Assembly (NCBI RefSeq): GCF_000374025.1
Contig: NZ_KB893187.1
Location: 62,001 to 126,000 of the forward strand
DNA from: Spirosoma panaciterrae DSM 21099
GTDB taxonomy: Bacteria > Bacteroidota > Bacteroidia > Cytophagales > Spirosomataceae
Reading direction: 5' to 3'
DNA: 64,000 nucleotides
Numbering within the stretch: position 1 is the stretch's first letter; the number at the start of each line of letters is the position of its first letter. A program made the translations under genes and the position numbers. This document shows, one piece after another, positions 8,651 to 17,206 of the stretch. The notes under the pieces were generated by a model, which was not told where the DNA came from, did not search any database, and saw only the letters and a program-made list of their open reading frames with translations.

Positions 8651-9856
8651 TTATTTAATCTTGGCTAGTAACGTTACACTGTTGGCCACCATGCCCGTAG
8701 TGCGGGTGTAATGGCCCAATCGTAGCTCTACGCTCTGCCAATGGCCAATGCCAAACAGGCCGCCGGGTGGAGCTGTCCGGAATCCGATACCTATAAACTG
8801 GCTGTTGAATCCAGAAATGTCATAGTCGCTCGTGTAGTATTTTTCCGTTTGCTTATGTTGTTCGTACGGGGCAAAATAGCGTACAGCCGTCTGGTGACTA
8901 AAGCGATAAAACGGGCTCACCGAAATAAAGGAGGTCACCTTGACCGGAACTTCCAGGTTAGCGGTATGCGCCTGCATACCCCAGTCATCGATGTAGTAGC
9001 GATAAAACGTTCGTACCACGACACGATCGCCCATGAAGTAATGCAGTCGGAAAGAAATCGGAAGCTTGAGTCGGCTACCCGGTAGTTTTTCGACTGTTTC
9101 GCCACCGTCCTGAAAATATATCCGGTGAAAGGGGGTACTCAATAAGCCCTGCTGAAACGAGGGTTCGACCGTAAACAGAAGCTGCATCCGTTTGTTCACG
9201 ACCTGAGATAAAGCCAAACTCAGGTTGTACGAGTTACGGGGTTTGTAATCGATAGGGTCACGATCGCCATGGGCACCAGAGCCGTAGCCATCGGGCCGAA
9301 GCTCAGGAGGAAGTATCGCTTTCCAGGTATCGAAGAAGGCACCCGCTTTGAGACTGACTTCCCGGTTGTTATCAGCGGACGCCTTGGCAAAATTCAGATT
9401 GATGCCATATGATTTGTAATCATACTCCGTTGAGTACGAGAGAGCAAGCCCTTTGGTCGTCCGGTTATTATCGTTATGAACATTCCAGGCTATTGACGGA
9501 TAAATATGCGTATCGCTCCGGGAAGCCGATGAAACCGTCAGGGGGTCGATATTATCCGATGAAGCCGAGGTATAATGGTCGATGTTGAAATCGAACGCGA
9601 TGGTATGCTGACGGTTGCGCTGGTCTGTCGTTTTCAGTACAAGATCGAACGATTGGGCAAAATCGGTGAGTTTTTCTGTACCGATACCCCCCGTTACGGC
9701 CGAGTTATTCCCATCCTGCTGATAATAAGAGGATACCAGATTGATTTCTTCCAGCTTGAGTTTACGTTTTTCGTAGGTAGGCTGCGCAACAGACTGACCG
9801 TAGCCCGCCCGGAACAGACTAAGCAAAACGCCAACCGAAATGCAGATTTTTTTCAT
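8651..9856 (-). CDS. DUF3570 outer-membrane protein
   Basis: 401 residues. A signal peptide (about 1-20, ending GYGQ) is followed by a lead typical of DUF3570 proteins (LKLEEINLVSSYYQQDGNNSAVTG). The body is rich in alternating aromatic and polar stretches, as in a transmembrane beta-barrel of the outer membrane. It is the last gene of the Rieske-Trx-ApbE-DUF4266-DUF3570 operon, 12 bases after DUF4266. The function is not established. The context suggests it serves the same extracytoplasmic redox or metal-related process as ApbE and thioredoxin. Confidence 0.85.
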   Translation of the reverse strand: MKKICISVGVLLSLFRAGYGQSVAQPTYEKRKLKLEEINLVSSYYQQDGNNSAVTGGIGTEKLTDFAQSFDLVLKTTDQRNRQHTIAFDFNIDHYTSASSDNIDPLTVSSASRSDTHIYPSIAWNVHNDNNRTTKGLALSYSTEYDYKSYGINLNFAKASADNNREVSLKAGAFFDTWKAILPPELRPDGYGSGAHGDRDPIDYKPRNSYNLSLALSQVVNKRMQLLFTVEPSFQQGLLSTPFHRIYFQDGGETVEKLPGSRLKLPISFRLHYFMGDRVVVRTFYRYYIDDWGMQAHTANLEVPVKVTSFISVSPFYRFSHQTAVRYFAPYEQHKQTEKYYTSDYDISGFNSQFIGIGFRTAPPGGLFGIGHWQSVELRLGHYTRTTGMVANSVTLLAKIK

Positions 9857-9868
9857 GGTTCGCGTTTA

Positions 9869-10099
9869 TTAGTTACAGCCACAGCCACCGCCACTTTTAC
9901 CACCATTGGCCCCGGCAGCTCCTTCGCGATAGAGATAAAAATTTTGTTCAAACTTCTCCGATTTACGAGCCGATAATTCCATTTCGGCGTCGTTGATCCG
10001 GCTTTTCTGGTACTCTTTAACGGTTGTACAACCCGTAAGGCTGAGTAGGCCAAGACAGGCCATCAGGCCTGAGGTTTTACGAAACAGGTTCTTGTTCAT
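9869..10099 (-). CDS. DUF4266 small lipoprotein with Cys/Gly tail
   Basis: 76 residues. A lipobox ends at C23 (LLSLTGC), so the mature protein has only about 53 residues anchored to a membrane. It continues with a charged helix-like part (INDAEMELSARKSEKFEQNF) and ends in a glycine-rich tail with two cysteines (GGKSGGGCGCN). DUF4266 members are usually this size and encoded beside DUF3570 proteins. The tail could bind a metal or cofactor, or be a site of modification; this is inference. It sits 18 bases downstream of apbE. Confidence 0.85.
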   Translation of the reverse strand: MNKNLFRKTSGLMACLGLLSLTGCTTVKEYQKSRINDAEMELSARKSEKFEQNFYLYREGAAGANGGKSGGGCGCN

Positions 10100-10117
10100 A
10101 TCGTAGGTTTATACAAG

Positions 10118-11068
10118 TTATATGGCTGGTGCTGTGAGCCGGATATTAGCCGATGTGTAGAGTACGTCGTTGTCGTCGATAATGATGCAGGCAATGTGCC
10201 GCATCTGGTTGATCAGGTCCAGACCGACCCGAACTCCCATAACCAGAACGGGGGTAGCTAAGGCATCAGCCAGTTCAGCGTTGGGGGCAATGATGGTCAC
10301 ACTTTTCATACCGGATACCGGGTAGCCTGTTTTAGGGTCAATGGTATGCGCATACCGCTTGCCATTGATAAGGGCGTATTTTTCATAACTACCCGACGTG
10401 GCTACGGCCATGTTGCTGATAGCCAGATAGGAAAACGCTTCGCGCGTGGATAGGTTTGGGTCAGCTATACCGATAGTCCAGGGTTTTCCATTTGGTTGCA
10501 TGCCCCAGGTGGTCAGGTCACCAGCGGCATTGACAATGCCACTCTCGACACCCCGTTCGCGCAACACCCGTTTGGCCTGTTCTGCCGCATAGCCTTTACC
10601 AATACCGCCAAATCCGATGCGCATCCCTTTCTCCTTCAGAAACACCGTTTGCTGGTCAGGGTCAAGCAGCACGTTTCGATAATTGATTAATCGGACCATG
10701 CGCCGGGCGGTTTTGGGGTCAGGCAGGGCTGTCATGGTTGTGTCGAAGTTCCAGAACCGTTTGTCCAGCGAACCATAGGTAATGTCAAACGCGCCCTGCG
10801 TTAGTGCCGACAGCCGTAACGAACGCTCAATCAGGCCATAGACTTCAGCATCGACCTGAACGGGCCGTATACCTGCATTCGCGTTGATCTGGTTGGTCTG
10901 GCTATCCTCACGAAACGTAGTCAGTACCCGTTCGATTCGACTGATTTCATCAATAGCAGCATCCAGACAATCGTTGGCCCAGGTACCATCCGCACTGACC
11001 ACACTCAGCTCAAAGCGGTTGCCCATGAGTCGTTGTACGCGTTTATGAATGCCCGGCGAAGTGGTCAT
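10118..11068 (-). CDS. apbE: FAD:protein FMN transferase
   Basis: 316 residues, matching ApbE, which moves FMN from FAD to a Ser or Thr of a target protein with Mg2+. Family motifs are present: GAFDITYG, FGGIGKGYAAEQA, NAAGDLTTWG (the GD loop), GSYEKY and YAHTIDPKTGYPV. Unlike most periplasmic ApbE proteins it has no signal peptide or lipobox: the start overlaps the stop of the thioredoxin gene by four bases (ATGA), so no upstream extension is possible. Either it acts in the cytoplasm or it is exported some other way. No FMN-binding (PF04205) target protein is encoded in the window. Confidence 0.93.
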   Translation of the reverse strand: MTTSPGIHKRVQRLMGNRFELSVVSADGTWANDCLDAAIDEISRIERVLTTFREDSQTNQINANAGIRPVQVDAEVYGLIERSLRLSALTQGAFDITYGSLDKRFWNFDTTMTALPDPKTARRMVRLINYRNVLLDPDQQTVFLKEKGMRIGFGGIGKGYAAEQAKRVLRERGVESGIVNAAGDLTTWGMQPNGKPWTIGIADPNLSTREAFSYLAISNMAVATSGSYEKYALINGKRYAHTIDPKTGYPVSGMKSVTIIAPNAELADALATPVLVMGVRVGLDLINQMRHIACIIIDDNDVLYTSANIRLTAPAI

Positions 11069-11508
11069 TTTGTGGCCAGCCGAACGGTCTGAATGGATTC
11101 AATGAACGACGAAATCGTCAGTGATTGCGGATAGCCTTCCCATTCTTTCAACACTTTTCCGTCGGAGCTGAGCAGCACCGTAAACGGAAACTTGCCCTGC
11201 CGATTGTATTTTTCGGCTAATGCTTCATTGTGGGCCGTTTGTTTGGCATCGAGCTGGTTTTTCGACAGTCGAGGGAAGTCGGCCCGAACCAGAATTAAGT
11301 TGTCGGCCGCAAACTGACTAAACTCGTCCGATTCAAAGATTGTCTTTTTGAGTTTTATGCAGGGGCCACACCAATCCGAACCTGAAAAATTGAGTAAGAT
11401 GAGTTTGTGAGCCTGAGAGGCTTCCGTTTTGGCCTGATCGAAATTCAACTGCCAGTTGATTGTGTTCGTTAAGAAACTGAAGAGAACGACTGTTAATAGG
11501 GCTTTCAT
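11065..11508 (-). CDS. Exported thioredoxin-fold protein
   Basis: 147 residues with a short signal peptide (about 1-16) and the active site W-C-G-P-C (GSDWCGPCIKLKKTIF), followed by a thioredoxin fold ending in GKVLKEWEGYP. It belongs to the thioredoxin_7/DUF255-like group of periplasmic thiol proteins. Translationally coupled to apbE (ATGA overlap) and part of the redox operon. A likely job is keeping cysteines of a partner reduced, such as the C-terminal cysteines of the DUF4266 lipoprotein; that pairing is inference. Confidence 0.88.
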   Translation of the reverse strand: MKALLTVVLFSFLTNTINWQLNFDQAKTEASQAHKLILLNFSGSDWCGPCIKLKKTIFESDEFSQFAADNLILVRADFPRLSKNQLDAKQTAHNEALAEKYNRQGKFPFTVLLSSDGKVLKEWEGYPQSLTISSFIESIQTVRLATK

Positions 11509-11543
11509 GGTGATTTGATGTATTCGTTAAGTGGATAAGTGCA

Positions 11544-12119
11544 TTAGCTGTAAACGACCAGTGTTTTTCCATCCGTAGCCGTTTTATAAACCGTTAATCC
11601 TCTACTGCCGAAGCTGTTTTTCCCTTTGCCGGTAAGATCGAAACGGGCGCCATGCTGTGTACAGTAGTATTCTGTTTTGTTGAACATGATGGCCTTTTTG
11701 GGCTCATGACTGCAGGTCTGTGTGGCCGCAACGTAAACGCCGGCGGTAGACTGAGCAACCACAATACCGCTTTGCGTAATGTAGCCTCCCACTGTTTTTA
11801 GGGCCGAAGCTGCCGAAGAGGCCAGATCGATGGTCAGGAGTCGGTTTTTTATGCTGTTCAGGTCGGTACCATTCGTAGTTGTTCCACTGGTAGTGGTAGT
11901 GCTGGTAGTAGTACTGCTGGTAGCTCCGGTTGTGGTGGTTGACGGAGTTGTGGTGGTCGTACCTGACAAAGAAAGCGCATTAACAACCGTATCCTCTTCG
12001 TGCACACAGGACGTTAGTAAAGCCATCAGGGCAGAACCTGTAAAGCCCATTGATTTCAAAAATTCTAAGCGAGTCATACAAGAGAGTGGGTTTGTGTACT
12101 CCAAACGTTTTTTAAACAA
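11544..12119 (-). CDS. Rieske 2Fe-2S lipoprotein with threonine-rich linker
   Basis: 191 residues from the first ATG. M15 at 12077 is an equally good start, by comparison with the second Rieske protein of this window. A signal with lipobox C38 (LLTSC) is followed by a linker of about 38 residues, over half of them Thr or Ser (residues 52-89). The Rieske domain has both ligand pairs, C136-S-H138 and C153-T-Q-H156. It would carry electrons at the membrane surface. The linker contains T64-G-A-T67, which resembles the core of ApbE flavinylation sites. It is first in the redox operon, 35 bases before the thioredoxin gene. Confidence 0.88.
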   Translation of the reverse strand: MFKKRLEYTNPLSCMTRLEFLKSMGFTGSALMALLTSCVHEEDTVVNALSLSGTTTTTPSTTTTGATSSTTTSTTTTSGTTTNGTDLNSIKNRLLTIDLASSAASALKTVGGYITQSGIVVAQSTAGVYVAATQTCSHEPKKAIMFNKTEYYCTQHGARFDLTGKGKNSFGSRGLTVYKTATDGKTLVVYS

Positions 12120-12488
12120 GTATTAGTTGTTTTTACGGATTCTAGCAAAATCATCTGCCTTTCATGACCTACTTGCAAAAAACAAGCAGGGTGCGTTTCA
12201 GAAACCGTGTCTGGAAGTTGATTAGTTGGCATAAACAGTTGTTTTTTAAGGTATATGGTACTATAAACGATGAGCCATGTACGCTATATATGTTCGCCCT
12301 GATTTCGTAATAGATTTGCCGCTTATTTACCAATACGTATCGTAATTATAAAACGTGGCAACCTGGCAAATACTTTATGCATTGGTTAGATTTACTCAGT
12401 TTATAAAAAGGTAGTATGCTGGTAAATAGCGCTTTATTCGCGCTCAGAGAAAGGCTTGTATTCCGCTTTTCAGGGGTGAGTCGCCGGA
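12120..12488. other. Gene-free stretch upstream of the redox operon
   Basis: 369 bases between the start of the Rieske gene and the end of the CotH gene. It must hold the redox operon promoter, but no convincing -33/-7 pair, operator or hairpin was found, and no coding potential. Confidence 0.5.
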
Positions 12489-13898
12489 CTATTTTAGGAA
12501 ATAGTTGACAGCCTGAACACGGTTGGCCACATGGTTTTTTAAGGCCATGATCCCGGTTGTAAAATCGGTTGTGCTGGTCAGGTAAGAGTAGGGTTTCTGC
12601 TCGGGTTCTGTGCCCGTAACGTAAGGCGCAATGAGGTAAAAGTTCTGGTCGATGATGTCGTTGATACGGCTTAGGGTAAATACATTTTCCTTAAAATCTT
12701 TGACATACTGTTTGTATCGGGCATAGTAAACAGCATCACGAGCAATGGCATAGATGAGTGGCCAACTGCTGTTTACTTCGGTCATCTCGAGCGAAACGGC
12801 TTTCCCTCCACCGGCTCCATTGCCCGATAGGCTATTCATTGCCATATTGTGGTCCCAGGGAATCCAGGTGAGGTGATTTGTCGGGGAGTTATAGAGGTAA
12901 TAATTATGCGCCATAGCTCCATAGCTGTCCCAGTTCACAATGGTGTTGTTGACAGCCAGATAGTTAAGGAAGAGGTCGACGTTAAACGTTTTCTCCAGAT
13001 TCGCACGCCAGGTTACCGGATCAGTGGTGCGGTTGGCAGCGTTGAGGGCCGAGATAAACGCCTGAACATCGGAATAGTCAGCTTTGTCTTCGTTGTTCTT
13101 CTTTTCAAACTGGCTTTGCACAAACGTCTGTAGCGTTGATTCGGGCTTATAAATGTTCCCCTTTTTCTCACCGTACTGGGTTTTTACCATCGTATCGTCG
13201 ATCACTTCGACCATCGTATACACACCGCAGTACTTTTTGCCAGAGCCGAAGTCGATATAAACCCGATAAAAAGCTGTTTGTGCTGCGGGTACACCAGCCA
13301 GTCGGAAAATATCAGCTACGATTTTTTCCCTCAGCAGGGAGTTATCACTAAAACCCGGCGACATACTTAACTCTTTAAACCCGTAATACCGCTGGTCTTT
13401 AATGTCGGGATACGTATCCTCGAACTCATCCATTTTGAGCCGGAAAGGAAGTTTATAAATACCCGATCGCCAGGCCGACGAAAGGCTTGAGTTTCCTTTG
13501 AGCCGGAAGCCAACATTGTCCCATAGCTTACCATTGATCCGAACGGGCAGCGCTACATACGCCGGGTCGTCGCCAAATGATCCACCACCGCCTGGGTTGC
13601 CCCCTGGCATACCACCCCCTGTATTGCCACTGCCAAACGCTCCCCAGGCTTTAGCCGTCATATCGCTCTGGATCGATTTCCACTGATCAGCGGTCATGGT
13701 TATCTCCATGGTTTTGACATCCGTTTGCGAGAAGGCCACGGAATAACTGGGGGGGGCATCACCACTGTGCGACTCGGTAGTCCAGTCTGGATTGGTCGTA
13801 CTGCCTGGATTAGGCGACACTTCCGAGTATTTAGGCTGGCATGCCAGTCCAATCCAGATAAGCGATCCTATAAAGATGAAGAAGGTAGTAATTTTCAT
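12489..13898 (-). CDS. CotH kinase-family lipoprotein
   Basis: 469 residues. A lipobox ends at C20 (IWIGLAC). After a glycine-rich spacer (about 90-113) comes a CotH-type domain: VRINGKLWDNVGFRLKGNSS, PFRLKMDEF, LREKIVADIFRLAGVPA, then the catalytic-loop-like LTWIPWDHNMAMN. CotH proteins have an atypical protein-kinase fold and phosphorylate spore-coat proteins in Bacillus. In non-sporing Bacteroidota they are secreted or lipid-anchored with unknown targets. It is transcribed alone in the same direction as the redox operon. The family is clear; the substrate is unknown. Confidence 0.88.
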   Translation of the reverse strand: MKITTFFIFIGSLIWIGLACQPKYSEVSPNPGSTTNPDWTTESHSGDAPPSYSVAFSQTDVKTMEITMTADQWKSIQSDMTAKAWGAFGSGNTGGGMPGGNPGGGGSFGDDPAYVALPVRINGKLWDNVGFRLKGNSSLSSAWRSGIYKLPFRLKMDEFEDTYPDIKDQRYYGFKELSMSPGFSDNSLLREKIVADIFRLAGVPAAQTAFYRVYIDFGSGKKYCGVYTMVEVIDDTMVKTQYGEKKGNIYKPESTLQTFVQSQFEKKNNEDKADYSDVQAFISALNAANRTTDPVTWRANLEKTFNVDLFLNYLAVNNTIVNWDSYGAMAHNYYLYNSPTNHLTWIPWDHNMAMNSLSGNGAGGGKAVSLEMTEVNSSWPLIYAIARDAVYYARYKQYVKDFKENVFTLSRINDIIDQNFYLIAPYVTGTEPEQKPYSYLTSTTDFTTGIMALKNHVANRVQAVNYFLK

Positions 13899-14005
13899 GT
13901 AGCGTACACAATTCGGCTATATACCGCTTGTACGCATACGCATCAGGCTCCGTTGCAAAGGAGTTATGAAGAGATTAAAAATAGGTAACAAGGCAGAAGG
14001 AAGGG

Positions 14006-14419
14006 TCAACCGTCGAGCAGCCATTGATGGTAATCGTCGGTACCCACAAAATAGCGGCTGGATAAGGCCTGGTTGAGTTGGCCAGAAGCCCTCAGAATCA
14101 GGTCGGCCCCTAATTTTCCAAACTGATTGGGGTCGTTCAGCACCACGGCAATTCGTGCCTGTGGCGTTAATCCCGCTCCCGCATTTGCCTGAGGTAGCCA
14201 ATGGTCAATAAACCAGTGCAGATCGACGGGATTAAATAGCCGGAGCTTCCGCAGATCGATCTGCCACCGTTTGACCCGATGCCGTTTGGCCAGAGCTAAA
14301 ATAGCCAGTGAACCATCACGGAAATTTTCGCTGGAAGGGACGCCAAGCCAGGTCTGTCGAAGCAAATGGACACTACAGTCTACTTCCACCCAGACATGTT
14401 CGTTCCGGTAGGTTTTCAT
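14006..14419 (-). CDS. SpoIIAA/STAS-like protein
   Basis: 137 residues when begun at MKTYRNEHVWVEV (14419); the frame also allows an ATG 30 bases upstream. The pattern LLRQTWLGVPSSENFRDG, then KRWQIDLRKLRLFNP, then ARIAVVLNDPNQFGKLG is that of the SpoIIAA-like (STAS/SEC14-like) proteins common in Cytophagales. Their role is unknown. No conserved phosphoserine of true anti-anti-sigma factors is apparent. The next gene upstream is the 82-residue hypothetical. Confidence 0.65.
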   Translation of the reverse strand: MKTYRNEHVWVEVDCSVHLLRQTWLGVPSSENFRDGSLAILALAKRHRVKRWQIDLRKLRLFNPVDLHWFIDHWLPQANAGAGLTPQARIAVVLNDPNQFGKLGADLILRASGQLNQALSSRYFVGTDDYHQWLLDG

Positions 14420-14519
14420 ATACAAGTTGATTCCGTTTGTAAGAAACAACGAACGAAGCTGGCCAGGGCCTTAATCGCTATATATTGGCCGGCTTCGTTC
14501 GTCAATTGCCAGACGCACC

Positions 14520-14768
14520 TTACCGCAATGGGGATTGATGGGCTATGGGTGGCGTTGAATAGGCTCGTTGAAGTTCGGCTTCGGCAAATCGATACGCGTA
14601 GACAAATTTGTCATTTTCCTGATGAATCAGGCCCATATCTTCCAGTTGCAGGACATGATTCCAAATTCGCTGTAGGCTCCCGTAAAAACCATCTTCTGAT
14701 TGCGATAATAAAGTCTGTAAACTAGGGGTGTTGGTTTCGGCAGGTGAGTTGAAGGGTGTACGTTGCAT
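14520..14768 (-). CDS. Small hypothetical protein
   Basis: 82 residues, unrecognised. The middle (GFYGSLQRIWNHVLQLEDMGLI, then FVYAYRFAEAELQRAY) reads like two or three helices with a short hairpin and could be a small winged-helix-like domain, but no motif supports DNA binding. It lies 100 bases upstream of the SpoIIAA-like gene on the same strand, so the two may be co-transcribed. Confidence 0.45.
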   Translation of the reverse strand: MQRTPFNSPAETNTPSLQTLLSQSEDGFYGSLQRIWNHVLQLEDMGLIHQENDKFVYAYRFAEAELQRAYSTPPIAHQSPLR

Positions 14769-15521
14769 GAGTTGAGCTATTCAGATTATCCGCTGTCTCT
14801 CGGTTTAAACAGGTAACGTACAGGTTCGTCAATCGCATGTGCAGGTTTGAGGGATCGGGTTTTATTTAGCCTTTTTTAACAAACATCTGACTGTTCGCCT
14901 AAAGCAATTGTCAAATGGGCTTTATAAGCTAATCTGCCAGAATTGCCTTATCGATGAGTATTCTGGGGATTTATGTGCTATTTGTCTGTACGAAGCCTGA
15001 CGTAACTTCGTGGCGACCGTAGGTGTTCAATTCAGGAATTTAAGCTTTTTTAAACAATCTGCGCAAAGCCTCTTGGCAGGACCCTACTTATAGACCATTT
15101 GCCGCTTTTTAGTCTTATGTCATTGACGAAACGAACCAATCTGAATCGGCTTCTTTTTTCTGAAAAAAATACGGCCGTTTAATTCCGAATCCCGGATAAC
15201 GTGGAAAGGATGACGTAAGCGAATCGAAGATCTATTCAAAAAGCAGTTGAGAATTCATATTTAACACTGTTAAGCCGCCATATGGCCAACTATCAGAACT
15301 AGTGCAATTGTTTCTTTTTTTAATTAGTCGCATCGGCTACCGACGGGGACCATTAAATCGGTCAGTGCGTAGATCTGTACACTTTGCAGTCAAAAACAGC
15401 ATGGTTATTTGACTGCCTTGCCTATGCTGAGTATGAGGTGTTGGGCAATAAAAAACTCTTAAAACGAAAACGCCCTGTTAAATTGATTTAACAGGGCGTT
15501 TTCGTTTTAAGAGTTGCGAGG
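14769..15521. other. Long gene-free stretch
   Basis: 753 bases between a small hypothetical gene and the DUF4270 gene. Apart from the terminator palindrome at 15454-15515 there is nothing recognisable: no coding potential on either strand, no tRNA-like fold and no repeat family seen. Confidence 0.5.
15454..15515 (-). terminator. 30-bp perfect palindrome ending the DUF4270 operon
   Basis: Arms 15454-15483 and 15486-15515 are perfectly complementary with only two bases between (core AACGCCCTGTTAAAT). Six bases past the DUF4270 stop, and read in that direction it is followed by a T-tract (TTTTTTATT). The function is intrinsic termination. The stem is far longer than usual. Confidence 0.9.
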
Positions 15522-16829
15522 CTAGGAACCCGACGTCATGTACAACTGCAACTGGAGTTTATCGTTGATATTTTGCTGATTACCGAGAGTTACCCGTTGT
15601 ACCCACTCTTTCAGAGTATACGAACTCGTAGGTGCACCCAGCAAAAGCGGCTGGATCAGCGCTTTCCGTTTGATAACCTGACCAATATAGTAGGTTAGAT
15701 CAAACTTATAGGCATCGTCCAGAATCACCGCTGTTGGGTCGTAGGCGTAGGTCGTCAGTGGCGATGTAGTCCCCGCAATACCCGCTGGCACGGCCGTTGA
15801 CAGAATGTCATTCTGATTGTTTGTAAAATACAGAGCCAGTTGTGTCGGCGGGGGGGCATTATCGTTCAGATTTTTCCGAACGGGTCTAAGAACCAGTATC
15901 GCTTTATTCAAATCGGCATACCGCTCAGGACGAATAAAGTCGTTGAGATATGGGAACTCAATGCGCGTGAACAATTGAGCGCCAGGTACAATAAAACTTG
16001 TGTTATTGGTCAAGCGACTGCTGAGAACATCGACCCGACTTTTCAGCGCACTTAATGGCGTCCCTGCCCGATCGTTTATTAACTGAGAGAAATAAATAGA
16101 CGAGAATGGAAACAGTAGGTTCGATGACGTACGGTCCAGATCTGTGGTATGATAATAAAGCCGCAACCCACTCGTAGCCGCTGTAAACCCGACAAACGTA
16201 TTGGCGGTAGAATTACAGTTCAACGCAAAACCTGGCAGAAATTCAGATAATGTTGTTGCATCGGTAATCTGCCCCGAACTTAACTTATCAAAGAATGACT
16301 GCGCCAGATCGTTGGGTACACGAAGCTGGATTTGTTTTGTCCGGCTTTTGGGCTGAGGCTGCACGCTGGTTCGCAAATACGGCTTTGAGTCATAGCCAAC
16401 CGAACTGGTATTATAGTAGGCCTGGATAAGCAGTTCCTTACTCAGCTTATGTACACTCAGATCAAACAACGAAGTACTGTCGCCATGAACAAAGGCATAG
16501 TTGAGTTCCACCACCATTGAGTCGAGCCGCAGATTCGTTTGCGTCGAAAAGGTGTTGGCCGCATAGTTAACGGCAGCGAAACACCGGGCAGTCATTGTGC
16601 CGGTTTGCGAATCGGACCAGCGCCCTACCAGCAAATTAAGATCGCCAGAAGTAACGAACGAGTCGGGCCGCATAACTGTAGATGTCTGAACCGTCACCGT
16701 ATCGACCGACTGGATCACCAATTCCTGTGGATTGATGATCGACTGGCCGACAAGGAGATCGCCCGACTGACAAGCAAATAGCACCATACCGGTCAGCAGG
16801 AGCAAACCGGCGTACCAGAAAGTACGCAT
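15522..16829 (-). CDS. DUF4270 lipoprotein
   Basis: 435 residues. The lipobox ends at C20 (GMVLFAC), followed by the DUF4270 lead (VDTVTVQTSTVMRPDSFVTSG, then LLVGRWSDSQTG) and beta-rich sequence to the end. DUF4270 proteins are Bacteroidota surface lipoproteins of unknown role. It is the last of three genes, Kelch-DUF4907-DUF4270, 11 bases after DUF4907, and is closed by a strong terminator. Recurring company with Kelch lipoproteins is known to me only from general annotation experience, not checked here. Confidence 0.88.
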   Translation of the reverse strand: MRTFWYAGLLLLTGMVLFACQSGDLLVGQSIINPQELVIQSVDTVTVQTSTVMRPDSFVTSGDLNLLVGRWSDSQTGTMTARCFAAVNYAANTFSTQTNLRLDSMVVELNYAFVHGDSTSLFDLSVHKLSKELLIQAYYNTSSVGYDSKPYLRTSVQPQPKSRTKQIQLRVPNDLAQSFFDKLSSGQITDATTLSEFLPGFALNCNSTANTFVGFTAATSGLRLYYHTTDLDRTSSNLLFPFSSIYFSQLINDRAGTPLSALKSRVDVLSSRLTNNTSFIVPGAQLFTRIEFPYLNDFIRPERYADLNKAILVLRPVRKNLNDNAPPPTQLALYFTNNQNDILSTAVPAGIAGTTSPLTTYAYDPTAVILDDAYKFDLTYYIGQVIKRKALIQPLLLGAPTSSYTLKEWVQRVTLGNQQNINDKLQLQLYMTSGS

Positions 16830-16840
16830 ATGTAAAGAAT

Positions 16841-17206
16841 TCAGGGAATTTTTACGCCTAATTGGCGTAACTCTTCGTTAGTCAGCGTCGGCAGGGCCTT
16901 CGTCTGCTTAATTTTTTCAACCACCCGTTCACCAACCCGCTGGGCCTGTTCCTGGCTGGTAAAGCCTACCATTCCGGGCTGACCCGGGATGGTAGGCTGA
17001 TGGATAACCAGTTTATTGTTTTTCAGTATGTCGTAGCCCCAGCCTCCTGGTGTTTTGATTACCTCAACCCGAATGTCAGATTCACGCTGTTTATACACTT
17101 GGTAGACTGTCAGACAGGCTAGACCAACCAGTATCAACAACAATCCCTGCTGGATAAGACGTGCTCGTGACCGTTTGGGTTGCGTAGGCGTAGAGGCAAC
17201 TGGCAT
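16841..17206 (-). CDS. DUF4907 membrane-anchored protein
   Basis: 121 residues with one membrane segment (about 19-37, LIQQGLLLILVGLACLTVY) and a short exported domain: VEVIKTPGGWGYDILKNNKLVIHQPTI-like strands followed by GFTSQEQAQRVGERVVEKI, then LTNEELRQLGV. This matches DUF4907. Its start codon overlaps the stop of the Kelch gene (TAATG), so translation is coupled. Function unknown; an inner-membrane partner of the two lipoproteins is inferred from the operon. Confidence 0.85.
   Translation of the reverse strand: MPVASTPTQPKRSRARLIQQGLLLILVGLACLTVYQVYKQRESDIRVEVIKTPGGWGYDILKNNKLVIHQPTIPGQPGMVGFTSQEQAQRVGERVVEKIKQTKALPTLTNEELRQLGVKIP

Noticed and set aside
11850-11970. Triplet-like direct repeats, at first sight a tandem repeat or CRISPR-like array
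   Set aside because: They are the coding sequence of the Thr-rich linker of the Rieske protein; no spacers or repeat units of CRISPR length.
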